From Elusimicrobiota bacterium (GTDB lineage: Bacteria; Elusimicrobiota; Elusimicrobia; UBA1565; UBA9628), in NCBI GenBank assembly GCA_016212825.1, contig JACRDS010000075.1, positions 1 to 53,047 on the forward strand: a stretch of DNA of 53,047 nt. Direction: 5' to 3'. A model generated the notes under the pieces. It was given only the letters and a program-made list of their open reading frames with translations, had not been told where the DNA came from and ran no database searches. This document shows positions 42,501 through 50,618 of this stretch, in pieces (position 1 is the first letter of the stretch; every line of letters begins with the position of its first letter). The translations under genes were made by a program, and so were the position numbers.

Positions 42501-45500
42501 CTGGGACTCGAGCACCGTGCTCATGTACCAATGCCAGGAGGCGAAGGCCTGGCGCAGCTCGCCGGCCGGGATGAGGCCGTTGCGGTAGGCCCGGATGGCC
42601 AGGCTCAGGTCGTCGGCCGCCTTGACCAGCCCCGGCTTGGAGGCCTCGCCGCTGGCGGCCCAGGCCCGGGCGCTCGCCACCTCCTGGGCGGCCAGCAGGC
42701 GCCAGTCCGCGTAGGCCTGGGCCATCTCCTCCAGGGTGGCCCGCTGCTCCAGGACGTAGGCGTGGTCGCGGGCCTTCGAGGCGGGGTCGTAGACGGGCAG
42801 GCGCACCGAGGCGCCCACGGTCAGGATCTGGTTGGCCATCAGGTCCTGGAACTGCACGCCCACGCCCACGGAGAACTTCTCGATGACGGGGATCCAGTCC
42901 ATCAGGTTGAAGGGCTCGTCGCCCAGCTTGGCGCGCATCTGGTCCCGGTCCAGGGAGTGCAGGACTTGGGAGAGCCGGTCCGGCGCCGCGATGGTCTTGC
43001 GGATCTCGGCGAGCAGGGCCTCCAGGTCCGCGGCGTTGAGGTTCTGGAAGGGCGCCGCGGCCTCGGGGTCGCGGCCGGAGAGGATGTTGTAGCGCACCAG
43101 GGCCTCATGCAGGCGGGCCGTGGCCTGGCTGCGGCGCACCTCGGCCTCGGCGCGGGAGGCCGGGGAGGGCGAGTTCTGCACCGCGAACTCCGCCATCTTG
43201 AGCTCCCACTGGGTCTGGGCCATCTCGGTCACCGCGCCCTGCCACTGCTTGGTCAGCTCCACGAACCGAGCCTGCAGCCTCAGTCCCTCGCGGAAGAGGG
43301 ACTCGGACTTGGCCGCGACCAGGGCCTTCTGCGACTTGGTCATGCTCAGCTCGGTGTAGGTCCCGGCCACGAAGCCGCCGCCCACGGCCCGGTCCGTGGT
43401 GTCGTTGGAGATGGGGTTGGTCACGAAGCCGACCATGCCGCGCACGCGCGTGTTGTCCAGGATGGCGCCGGCCTTGCGCAGGTCGTTGATGTCGCGCGTG
43501 AGCTGGCCGATGTCCTGGCTGATGAGCTGGCGCGCCACGTCGGCCTCGAAGACCTGGCGCAGGGCGGCCACGGTGGGGGCGGCCTGCCCATCCCCGCCGC
43601 CCTTGAAGAAGTCGTCCATGTCCTTGTTGAACTTCTTGAGGGTCTCGCCGCCCTTGAGGTCCGTCCCGGCGTTGCCGACCACGCCCTGCCAGAGCTCGCC
43701 CAAGGTGAAGGAGGTGTTCATCTGGAGGGAGAGCCGGTTGTTCATGCCCACATAAGGAGAGCCGTAGCCCACGGAGACGGTGGTCCGCTCCCCGAACTTC
43801 TTGGCCACCTCCCCGTAGTAGGCCTTGGCCGTGCCCAGCAGCTTGCCTTCGCCGCTGACCACGATGCCGTAGTCCGGGAAGGACACGGAGAGGCGGTCCT
43901 TGACGCTGTTGTACTGCTCGCCCAGCTCGCCGGTGAGGCTGTTGGTGATCTGGGCCGCGGGCTTGTCGTCCGCGCCGCGGATGGTGAAGCCCTTGAGGAT
44001 GGTGGCGCCCACGGACTTCTGGTTGATGTCGTCGGTGCCGCGGGTGTCGGCGTAGAAGAGGTCCACCGTGAAGCTCTCGCGGGAGTTCAGCATGCGGCCG
44101 ACGTCGAACGAGGGACCCAGCTCGACGCGCGAGTAGTCCTTCTTCGCCCCCTTCGCGTAGATGTCGAAGTCCCGGTCGAGGTCGGGGTCGTAGCCGGTGA
44201 AATCCAGGTTGACCTGCTGCCGGAACTCACGCGGGTCCTCGGCGAAGAGCTTCTGCATCTTCGCGTTGAGCCTCATGACCTCGGTGAGCTTCAGGGAGGT
44301 CTTGAGGTTGCCGCCGTAGTAGACCGGCTTGTTGGCCGCGTCCTGGGCCGCGAAGTCGCCGAAGCCGGCCAGGCCCACGTAGAGCCGGTCCCCCATCAGC
44401 ATCATGGCGAAGTCGTCGAAGATCATGATGCGGCTCTGCTCGGCCTGGGACTCCAGCTTCATGTCCTTGGGCACGTCCAAGCCGCCGCGGTGGAAGGCCA
44501 CGTTGAGGTAGTTGACCCAGTTGGCGCCCTGCAGGGACTCGACCTGGACCTCCACGCCCTTGTCGCCGTAGGGCGCGTTGACCTCGTTGGGCGGGCTGGA
44601 GAACTGGTAGCCGGAGACGCTGATGTTGTTGCCCCAGGCCTGGGCGATGTTGCCCAAGGTCACCCAGTTGCTGGTCTCCAGTCCGTAGGGCACGGCGAAG
44701 CGGGTCTGGTAGACCAGGTAGAAGCCGTCGGCCGTGTCGCCGAAATCCATGACCGCGGAGTTGGGGATGAGGCTGGCCAGGCTGGCCGGGTTCTTGAGCA
44801 TCTCGGCCTTGATGGCGGAGAGGTCCATGCCCGGGCTCTGGGCCTGGAACATGGCCATGACCGAGTCCAGGAAGGCCGCGAACTCGGCCTTGCGCACCAC
44901 GACGGCTCCCGTGCCTTTGCGGGAGCCGTCGCCGAAGGCCCAGGCCCCGCGGCCCAGGCGCAGGTCCTCGATGCGGTTGACCAGGTCGGCGGGCAGGGCG
45001 CCCTGGATCTCGGGCTTAGCCAGCTCGCGCTTGAGCGCCTCCTGCTTGTCGTCGATGCGGGAGAGCAGGGACTGCAGGATGGTCTGGCTGCGCCCGACCT
45101 GGTCCGTGAGCTTGTGGTACTCGATGTTGGTCTCCAGGACCGCGCGGGTCTTCTCCTGGAGCTCGGAGACGCTCTCGCTGACGCGGCGCAGGGCGCTCTC
45201 CTCCGGCCGGTTGAGCTGGCTCATCCAGGTGGCGACCTTCTTGCGCGTGGCCTCCAGGTCGTCGAACGTCTTCTGCAAAGAGGCGCGCATCGCCTGCTGG
45301 GCTTCCACCTCGGAGGCGTTGACCGTGCTGCCGCCGCTGTACACGTCGCCCACCGAGTTGTAGTAGGAGCTCACCCCGTCGAGGGTCTTGAACGAGGCCT
45401 GGTCCCAGGTCTTCTTGACGTCGAAGAAGGCCGCGCCTTCCTTGAGGACCGCGGCCAGGGCGGAGAAGGTGGCGACCTTGCGCCGGTAGGTCTGCTCCGG

Positions 45501-48500
45501 AGACTCGTTGGCGCCGCCGGAATCGGCGTAGGCGTCGTCCCGGGCCGTGTCGTCGACCGCGTCGGCCAGGACCTTGGCCAGGCGGCCGAGGAAGGCCTCG
45601 GCCGCGGGGAGTTGGTCGTTGAGGACGTCCTGGGAGGCGTTGATGATGCCGTCCGAGAACAGGAAGCGCGCCACGGCGTAATAGGCCGCCGCCGAGCTCT
45701 GGGCCTGGGCCGAGGACGGGACCAGGCGCTTGGCCGCCTCCAGGGCCAGCAGGGCGATCTGCTGGTTGTCGGAGACCGTGATCTGGGGCTGGGTGCCGGA
45801 GGGCACGGTGCCGTCGCCGCCCATGCCCATGTCGATGCCGCCGGCGGCCGCCGCGTTGGCCTCGCGGCCGATCTCGGCGAGCCGGTCGCCCAGCCCGCGC
45901 AGGCTGCCGTTGTCCACCAGGGCCTGGATGCGGGCCACGCCGGCCTTGTCCGCGGTGACGTCCGCGGGGATGCGGTAGGTCTGCAGGTTGTACTTGCCCT
46001 TGGAGAGCGCCTCAATCTTGCCCAGGATCTCGTTGATCTGGGCCGCCTGGGTGTTGATCTCCCCGGCGCGCTGGGCGCGCTCCGCCGTGTACTTGGCGAT
46101 GTTGCGGGGCATGCTGACGAACATGGTCTCGCCGTAGCGGACCTCCTCGCCCGCGAAGTTGGGGTCCTTGCGGTTGGCCACCTCGACCTGGTATTCCTTG
46201 ACGCCCTTGTTGTGGCCCTGGGCGTCGTCGTAGCCGTTGAGGTTGTCCTGCAGGGTCTTGCGGAACTCCGCGATGGAGGCCTTGGCCGCGCCCCGGTCGC
46301 CCTCGGCCGCGCCGTAGGTGGAGAAGGCCCAGGGCAGGGTCTTGCCGTAGAGGTCCTTGACCGAGGTCATCAGCGTCTTCTGGGCGTCGAAGAGGGTGAA
46401 GTAGTCGCCGTCGGGCTTGGCCGCGTCGATGGACTCCTGCTGGTACGGGATCAAAGTGTCCTGCAGCAGGGACTTGGCGTCGCGCAGGGCCGGGATGACC
46501 TTGACCTGCAGCAGCGCGACCTTGCGGTTGATCAGCGCCTGGCCGTCTCCGCCGCCGGTCATGTAGGCGCGGTCGGCCTCCACGTCCTCGAGCACGGAGT
46601 CGAGCATCCCCACCACGGCGCCCAGCTTGGCCTGCGCCGCGGGCAGCGTGGTGCTCATGGCCTTGTCGATGGCCTTGATGGTGGCGTCGGCCCTGGCCCA
46701 GAGCACGACGTCGCGGGCCGCGTAGGGCACGAGCTTGGCGATGGAGACCAGGTTCATCTGGGCCAGGAATATGTTGGGGTCGGCGCCGGTCGGGAACTTG
46801 ACGGCGCGCAGCTTGTCGCCGTAGGACGGGATGGCCTTGCGCAGGTCGTCGACCGAGCGGCCGGAGAGCATGGGGATGTCCGAGCCGGCCACGGAGTTGA
46901 TCTGGGCGGCCATGGCGTCGATCTGGGCCAGGTACTGCTGGGCCTCGCTCTGCGACTGGGAGAGGACCTCGGCCTGCTGGGAACGCCAGCGCGGCAGGGA
47001 CTCGGGCGAGGCGACCCCGAACTCGTCGACCGAGGTGCGCGAATTGTTGGGGTCCAGGTACCGGTTGACGGTGTCGAGGTTCTTGGCGTAGTCGGCCCGC
47101 TTGGCCTGCCAGTAGGTCTTGCGGTCGGAGAGGATCTGCAGGACCTGCTCCCGGCTGGGGTTGCGCACGCTCACCTCGGGGCCGGGGACCGCCACGATGG
47201 CCACGCCGGCGAACTCCACGGGCATGGTCTGCAGCTGGGAGACCCCGTCCTCGGCCTTGCGCAGGCAGTCCTCGACCTCGGTCAGGTAGTTCTGGAAGCC
47301 CTTGAGGCTGAAGGCGTCGGGGTTGGAGGGATTGCCGTCCGTGCGCCAGGCGCGGACCTGGGGCAGCAGGGCGAGGCGCCGCTCGTACTCGCGCAGGGCG
47401 TCGCCCGCTGACCCGCCGTCCTCGCCGTTGATCTTGGCGATGAGGGCCGCGGTGTCGTCGCGGTAGGACTGCAGGCGGGCCGCGGCCAGGTTGGACTTGC
47501 CCTCGTAGGTGACGATGCGGGCCTTGGTGGAGTCGTCCTCCGCCACAGCGGCCTCGATCTCCTTGCGCCACTTCTCGATCTGGGCCTTCATCTCGTCGTT
47601 GGCCGCCGTGCCCTGCGCGTTGCTCGACGAGGAGGCGTTGATCTTGGCCAGCTTGGCGTCGAGCAGGGCCAGCATCTGCTTGATGGCGGCCTGGGCCGCG
47701 GCGATCTCGTTGAGGGAGAGGGCCAGGTCCATGACCGTGGCCAGGCGCGAGAGGTTCTTGTGGAACTCCAGCATCTCCTTGCCGCTGCGGCGGTCGCGCA
47801 GGGCCAGGTTGCGGGACTTGTTGGCCACGGCCAGCAGGCCCTGGGCCGCGTCGCGGTTGGCCACCTCGCCCTTGGCCTCGCCGCGCAGCTGCTCGATCTC
47901 GGCCACCATGGCGGAGAGCCGGCCGAGGGTCGCCTCGTCCAGGCGCCCCGCCGCCCCCTCGGCGCCGCGCACGGCCCGGCTCTCGGCGATGGCGCCGAGG
48001 TGCTCGGAGAGGGCCTTGAGCGCCGCCTCCTTGACCGCCAGGTCCGCGGTCATGGCGTGCTCGCCCTGCGGCGGGGGCAGCAGGAGCGCGTCGTAGTACT
48101 CCTGGAGCTTCTTGAGCTCGCGCAGGCGCTCCAGGTCGTCGGGCTTGGGGTTGCGCAGGTCGTGGAGCTCGGAGAGCTTGGACTGGATGTAGTTCTCGTC
48201 GCGCTTGGCGGAGAGCTCGCCCATCAGGCGCTCGTACTCGGCAGCCTCCTCCGGGCTGATGGGCCGGCTCTGGGCCTGGAGCTCGCGGGCCCGGCCTTCG
48301 ACCGCCAGGAGCTCGGCATCGAGCTTGGCCATGTGGTCCTTGACCGCGGCGATCTCCTGGCCGAGGTGCCCGGCCTGGCCGGCCAGTTCCCGGATGCGCG
48401 CGGCCACGGCCTCGGGGCCCTGCTTGTAGAGCTCGGGGTCGAACTTGTACTCGGCGGCGCCCTCCCGGTGGGAGGCGGCACCGACCGCGGCCTGGGCCGA

Positions 48501-50447
48501 GGCGCCGGCCAGGGCCGCGTTCTGGGCCGAGTCGTGAAGCACTCCGCGCAGGCTGAGCACCGCGTGCATGGTCCACTGGGTGAGCTGGATGCCGGTGGCG
48601 TCCTGGAGCTTGACCAGCAGGACGTTGCCCCAGGTGATGGCGCCGCCGAAGGGGATGGGGCTCTGGCCCTGCGGCCGCTCCACGGCCGCGCCGATGGTCT
48701 CGAAGACCTTGAAGTGATGCCCGGTCAGGCTCTGGAAGGCGGGGTCGACGAGCCCGTCGATGGCGCCGGCATAGCCCATGACGCCTTCGATCTCCGCGCC
48801 CACGGTCATCATGCCCAGGAAGGACTTGAGGTTGGCCTTCCAGAACGAGCCGGAGGCCAGGGCTTGGCCCACGGCCTTGAGCCAGCCCAAAGGCCCTATG
48901 GGAGAGGTGGGGTTGATCTTGCGCAGGTCGAAGGCCTTCTCCTGGACCGAGCGCGGCAAAGTCATCATAGTGGAGAGGATCAGTGTGTTGAGCAGGGGCC
49001 CGAGCACGAGGTCCTTGACCAAAGCGTTGAGGGCCGTGGTGATGATGGGGGCCAGGAAAGGGCCGATGACCGGGACCATGCCCAGGAAGGCGGGGGCGCC
49101 GGCGGCGATGGCCACGACCGCGGGGCCTAGGACCGGGATGGAGGTCAGGGCGAAAGACAGGGGCAGGACCGGGGCGAAGGCGCCCAGCACGCCCATGGCC
49201 ACGGCGCTGGCCGCGGCCAGAGCCAGGCGGCGCAGCACGAAGGTGACCAAAGGCGCCCCGACCGGCGTGATGAAGTAGCGCTCCAGAACTCGGACGAAGG
49301 GCTTGGCTCTGAGGCCGGCCAGCATGCCGGGGCCCTTGAAGGCGTACTGCCGCAGGGATTCTTCCAGCCACTTGAGGGTCTGGCGCTTGTCGGCCTCGGG
49401 GTCCTTGACGCCGGTGACGCGGCTCTTGTCCTTCTTGGCGTCCGGCGCCTTGAGGTCGAGGAAGTTCTCGGTGGAGTGGAAGAACTCGAAGCTGATGTTC
49501 TGGCGGAAGTAGCCGAAGATGAAGGTGTCGAAGAGGTGGTAGGGGAAGCGGATCAGGAAGCCCAGGACGTGCTTGTGGGACTCCAAGCTCCGCTGCAGCA
49601 CGCCCTTCCAGCCTTTCTCATAGGTGCGGTTGGCCAGGCTGCGGAAGCCCTCGTACTTCTTGTGGTCGAGGATCTTGAACTGCTCGCGGTTGATCTTCTG
49701 GAGCCGGTCGTAGACGCTGAGCCAGTCCGCGGCGGAGCTCTCGGGGCGCAGGCGGTACTGTGCCGCAAGGCTGACGATGTCAGCCTTGCGGAATCCGAAC
49801 TGGCGGGAGATCTGGTCGATGACCTGGTCCACGCTGGCGTCGGCGGCCAGGGGCTTGAGGCTGGGGTCGAGCGCCACGCCCTTGACCTTGCGCCAGCCGA
49901 AGAAGCCTTCATGGATGTAGCGGGAGTCGTCGAAAGAAGCGCCGGAGTCGGTCTTGGCCTCGCTGTCCGAGCCCTTGCCCTGGGCGGCCGGGGCCAAAGA
50001 CTCGGCCGCGTTCTGGAGCTGGTCCAGAGCCGTGACCGCAGGCTGATCAACCTCCGGAGCCGGGACGGTCTGCGGGGCGATGAGCTTGGGGGCAGGGACT
50101 TCCTGAGCCTGGACCGAGATCGGGGCTTCTGGGTCTGCCGGAGCAGCCAGTTGGGGAGCGGAGAGGACGGCGTTCGGGATGACGCTGGGGACCTGGCTGG
50201 GGATGCCGGAGAGGCTGCCCTTGAGGGCGGGGGCGCTCAGGGAGCCGGAGAGGACGGGAGAGACTGGGTTCCTGAAGCCGGGAAGAACGGCCAGCCCGCC
50301 CGGGGAAGGGACGGCCTTGGCCGAGGCGCCGATGACTTCCGCGGCCACGGCGTAGGAGGCGGCGCCAGGGGAGGAGAGGACGAGCGCGAGGACCAGGAAG
50401 ACCGTGAGAGCCTTGGCCGATAGGTCGGTCAGGTGTTTCCCTCGCAT
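36525..50447 (-). CDS. giant exported protein with TolC-like and coiled-coil regions and a C-terminal anchor
   Basis: This is a single frame of 4640 residues. In order it has a signal peptide (about 1-36); a Pro/Ala/Val-rich linker to about 125; and a strongly hydrophobic block at about 370-505 with several possible membrane helices. Very long Ala/Glu/Lys/Gln-rich coiled-coil stretches follow. A beta-rich segment lies near 2100-2260 (TTVSVGYGSPYVGMNNRLS). Two outer-membrane-efflux-like (TolC/OEP) units lie at about 2380-2900; each has a family-type strand (LTVGASVRLPVYDPASK near 2532 and MALTGFPVMPVLQFEL near 2720), and NYLMGRPEG lies near 2860. More helices precede a domain near 4150-4400 (YNWGNIVLEIPRGIVGAP). 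The end is a Pro-Gly-Asp-rich stalk, a membrane helix and RKRRP. I prefer the ATG at 50447. It is likely a cell-envelope or surface structure; I know no close family. Confidence 0.8.
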   Translation of the reverse strand: MRGKHLTDLSAKALTVFLVLALVLSSPGAASYAVAAEVIGASAKAVPSPGGLAVLPGFRNPVSPVLSGSLSAPALKGSLSGIPSQVPSVIPNAVLSAPQLAAPADPEAPISVQAQEVPAPKLIAPQTVPAPEVDQPAVTALDQLQNAAESLAPAAQGKGSDSEAKTDSGASFDDSRYIHEGFFGWRKVKGVALDPSLKPLAADASVDQVIDQISRQFGFRKADIVSLAAQYRLRPESSAADWLSVYDRLQKINREQFKILDHKKYEGFRSLANRTYEKGWKGVLQRSLESHKHVLGFLIRFPYHLFDTFIFGYFRQNISFEFFHSTENFLDLKAPDAKKDKSRVTGVKDPEADKRQTLKWLEESLRQYAFKGPGMLAGLRAKPFVRVLERYFITPVGAPLVTFVLRRLALAAASAVAMGVLGAFAPVLPLSFALTSIPVLGPAVVAIAAGAPAFLGMVPVIGPFLAPIITTALNALVKDLVLGPLLNTLILSTMMTLPRSVQEKAFDLRKINPTSPIGPLGWLKAVGQALASGSFWKANLKSFLGMMTVGAEIEGVMGYAGAIDGLVDPAFQSLTGHHFKVFETIGAAVERPQGQSPIPFGGAITWGNVLLVKLQDATGIQLTQWTMHAVLSLRGVLHDSAQNAALAGASAQAAVGAASHREGAAEYKFDPELYKQGPEAVAARIRELAGQAGHLGQEIAAVKDHMAKLDAELLAVEGRARELQAQSRPISPEEAAEYERLMGELSAKRDENYIQSKLSELHDLRNPKPDDLERLRELKKLQEYYDALLLPPPQGEHAMTADLAVKEAALKALSEHLGAIAESRAVRGAEGAAGRLDEATLGRLSAMVAEIEQLRGEAKGEVANRDAAQGLLAVANKSRNLALRDRRSGKEMLEFHKNLSRLATVMDLALSLNEIAAAQAAIKQMLALLDAKLAKINASSSSNAQGTAANDEMKAQIEKWRKEIEAAVAEDDSTKARIVTYEGKSNLAAARLQSYRDDTAALIAKINGEDGGSAGDALREYERRLALLPQVRAWRTDGNPSNPDAFSLKGFQNYLTEVEDCLRKAEDGVSQLQTMPVEFAGVAIVAVPGPEVSVRNPSREQVLQILSDRKTYWQAKRADYAKNLDTVNRYLDPNNSRTSVDEFGVASPESLPRWRSQQAEVLSQSQSEAQQYLAQIDAMAAQINSVAGSDIPMLSGRSVDDLRKAIPSYGDKLRAVKFPTGADPNIFLAQMNLVSIAKLVPYAARDVVLWARADATIKAIDKAMSTTLPAAQAKLGAVVGMLDSVLEDVEADRAYMTGGGDGQALINRKVALLQVKVIPALRDAKSLLQDTLIPYQQESIDAAKPDGDYFTLFDAQKTLMTSVKDLYGKTLPWAFSTYGAAEGDRGAAKASIAEFRKTLQDNLNGYDDAQGHNKGVKEYQVEVANRKDPNFAGEEVRYGETMFVSMPRNIAKYTAERAQRAGEINTQAAQINEILGKIEALSKGKYNLQTYRIPADVTADKAGVARIQALVDNGSLRGLGDRLAEIGREANAAAAGGIDMGMGGDGTVPSGTQPQITVSDNQQIALLALEAAKRLVPSSAQAQSSAAAYYAVARFLFSDGIINASQDVLNDQLPAAEAFLGRLAKVLADAVDDTARDDAYADSGGANESPEQTYRRKVATFSALAAVLKEGAAFFDVKKTWDQASFKTLDGVSSYYNSVGDVYSGGSTVNASEVEAQQAMRASLQKTFDDLEATRKKVATWMSQLNRPEESALRRVSESVSELQEKTRAVLETNIEYHKLTDQVGRSQTILQSLLSRIDDKQEALKRELAKPEIQGALPADLVNRIEDLRLGRGAWAFGDGSRKGTGAVVVRKAEFAAFLDSVMAMFQAQSPGMDLSAIKAEMLKNPASLASLIPNSAVMDFGDTADGFYLVYQTRFAVPYGLETSNWVTLGNIAQAWGNNISVSGYQFSSPPNEVNAPYGDKGVEVQVESLQGANWVNYLNVAFHRGGLDVPKDMKLESQAEQSRIMIFDDFAMMLMGDRLYVGLAGFGDFAAQDAANKPVYYGGNLKTSLKLTEVMRLNAKMQKLFAEDPREFRQQVNLDFTGYDPDLDRDFDIYAKGAKKDYSRVELGPSFDVGRMLNSRESFTVDLFYADTRGTDDINQKSVGATILKGFTIRGADDKPAAQITNSLTGELGEQYNSVKDRLSVSFPDYGIVVSGEGKLLGTAKAYYGEVAKKFGERTTVSVGYGSPYVGMNNRLSLQMNTSFTLGELWQGVVGNAGTDLKGGETLKKFNKDMDDFFKGGGDGQAAPTVAALRQVFEADVARQLISQDIGQLTRDINDLRKAGAILDNTRVRGMVGFVTNPISNDTTDRAVGGGFVAGTYTELSMTKSQKALVAAKSESLFREGLRLQARFVELTKQWQGAVTEMAQTQWELKMAEFAVQNSPSPASRAEAEVRRSQATARLHEALVRYNILSGRDPEAAAPFQNLNAADLEALLAEIRKTIAAPDRLSQVLHSLDRDQMRAKLGDEPFNLMDWIPVIEKFSVGVGVQFQDLMANQILTVGASVRLPVYDPASKARDHAYVLEQRATLEEMAQAYADWRLLAAQEVASARAWAASGEASKPGLVKAADDLSLAIRAYRNGLIPAGELRQAFASWHWYMSTVLESQSRAALAEAWAAMDQDFAPLAAPAGSLRLAALDDAFAEVSRNAHSLREVAQRVQAAAAMTEANDHRIQKAALDIVFGTGLTATGVAWIPQMALTGFPVMPVLQFELKPEELRELQTAQGAGQTEYFSRLKTRLEADLAVRFTQNLLAYQTALRAQGVLEGRLIPHLEAALAAEQARAVPGGASVAATAAARRLDEARGRLEQSRLAARQAQAAMNYLMGRPEGSELQIAVDGEAALAALDRILQAKDPVAAQRAVLASRVEVARAVETMVDKDLKVEQLTIEPVGLVVRTLGRLFTAIGSETIGNPDLVAAARVQTLTEERAQAAFDKDRLVQAARARTELVAVRSRLGALHAGDPADDLEREVLRGRELALRASLAALGERAGSAGGYSSLPASFAELQDRLGEARRGLTGQVPETPVELIAPELLQHRSAAFLRYYHARSTLDQKVRIDKDFAEGWIEVRLRSPDTPPEVLVALARLRQEKADRLFRNQQTAATAQASLLAARFEADVRLWRWAEERMDSGGSSDLVRYKAELRERLLAGSGEMAALLNLDPGLDPQALLKHLMDMVPRDAAGSDLAALGDAFIAQTRSRGLDEIRSTLFDGGLPAGLGDQDNLINQLRADTIAERMSYKGFTPVAAFGVFRGQMVGGAFLEAPDPQAIERGLTNILSDVLRKELISNGRMKELSLRLSELMVRVQDGARIVEARRRLIQAAESEVRAQLAQGHLEEAGLARERLFAAWLEFSRSLSETKSAFIALVSELEAVGQGRATGLRAAAGPFSSDMPELRKDPRAELVDYVAGRSLDADFAARLDALLAGLGPGVTAEQRQRLARRAQLYRDAVDAGDAVMIREFAPAERLRLLTLNDKEGKRQAAAAEFASVLDALGRLDPQSNPGWARLLGFLREDLSARAGRAGQQRVDEVALEAAMRDAYWQAVPAPFAVQGAFQRLEKLRSELVAAQQDLLESYLTDLSADPNHFVLKDINLDRYLKAEQAFDAELIKTFDSAEVRGDGTLARGLDRIYLLQRSLQRTADDIRSGRGLRALDALIMLEETRLAAERWRGAGPEGLDRTAAALQSLREMKARWVAGRAELAPLFSLTQNAADGRRLWTIDGWLTAEQVADMRAKGLIAVRDGRLFLKDKGLEVLGGADVREGIRDQAAAASKSNQEALDLHGDMQEGDFLATSAGGRNQALSFAEVFGPQGLASRGRLFFFDARKPGERAGALHPAAHPLTALARAPEESAVFIYTGGQALARGLFPTLESLQSSPEAKDFSRLLVTAKGAERLMDWSRGRGAEEARRGWLEVKLNGYGFARDERGQVSELYQTEDDFRAALKSFQNADRDLRSARDELAGAQGREAGLQKAADEKKDAAERAGLDYQRLQSEARAELRDAAYASVTRQRGESDQVFAARQKLALDQAVARDGDFKAAQKRFEPVAKAAAESADRLKAARADVENKSKAVAQAEAILEHSRTWSLYRSADLELGLDAADRVAAARAPPVYGGLGLDESLGGTAVRSFTGELLAAIVDEQGGVRAITDPEEFARAAETWTLKSVAAGGAQDAASADGRTVRPTYRMSHYEAGGLPVLVNSRFLAESLDTAKSKAWRTKYWSVMPYNWGNIVLEIPRGIVGAPVELLTGRDPRQHHYLGRAAMYKTEGGETEHYGFFRRVVNVVDVLDLLPDPVGRYYDPSQFPATVQVDSRILPGENILDKSARDPRRGKDIHFGVKSAARVADHSVQDLLAARERTLARFHGGSEELLVATVRGRAGTYLESRRAGSHGLEGMRRALRDPLVALDPASDGSGRGEVSLAAEPDNLAVDRVERRVRILAGVGQYASQEEALKGYAGRLAERAAAAAAAAPDLAAKLEAARAALSEALGLRERVRGEEDALWQRYHELAWRIAAQRLLEAELARLAALAADLRQQKAWWQAYLDRLHAPAPQPGPDPGPQPGPDPSQPYAHLWVWVAVLAALAAVVSAVWHWLRKRRPAVPA

Positions 50448-50454
50448 TGAATAC

Positions 50455-50460
50455 AAAATA
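50455..50460 (-). promoter_or_regulatory. extended -10-like box of the giant gene
   Basis: On the minus strand TGG-TATTTT ends 7 bases before the ATG at 50447. A run of seven A's lies about 20 bases further upstream and could act as an UP-type element. A TTG three codons before the ATG is in frame but lies within the spacer, so the ATG is preferred. Confidence 0.5.
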
Positions 50461-50592
50461 CCAGGAAAACGCTGTTTTTTTGAGTGTCTTACGGTCCCAG
50501 GAAGGGCTGGATTTCGGCCCAGGAAACCTTAGGTCAAGGGGGCGGGCAGGGTGGGACTAACGACCCAAGGTGCCAAACTTAAGTGCCAGACT

Positions 50593-50611
50593 TAATTATT
50601 TAAGATAATTA
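50593..50611. repeat. AT-rich palindrome at the 3' end of the RAYT-like gene
   Basis: TAATTAT-ttaag-ATAATTA is a perfect 7-bp stem in a very AT-rich patch (about 50575-50622). Just before it, a short motif is repeated in tandem (gtgccaaactta, then gtgccagactta). The transposase-like gene ends in GGGGTCAAGTCTTAG at the edge of this patch, a sequence of the kind often seen at the ends of RAYT-associated repeats. The 171-base interval between this gene and the giant gene holds nothing else coding. Confidence 0.5.
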
Positions 50612-50618
50612 TTGATAT

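Noticed and set aside
42309-47411. 1700-codon open frame on the plus strand
   Set aside because: It is also antisense to the giant gene, with a biased Val/Gly/Asp/Leu composition and no recognisable motif.
50448-50618. tRNA or small RNA gene between the giant gene and the RAYT-like gene
   Set aside because: No cloverleaf or other recognisable structure is visible; the interval is an AT-rich palindrome plus the giant gene's promoter region.
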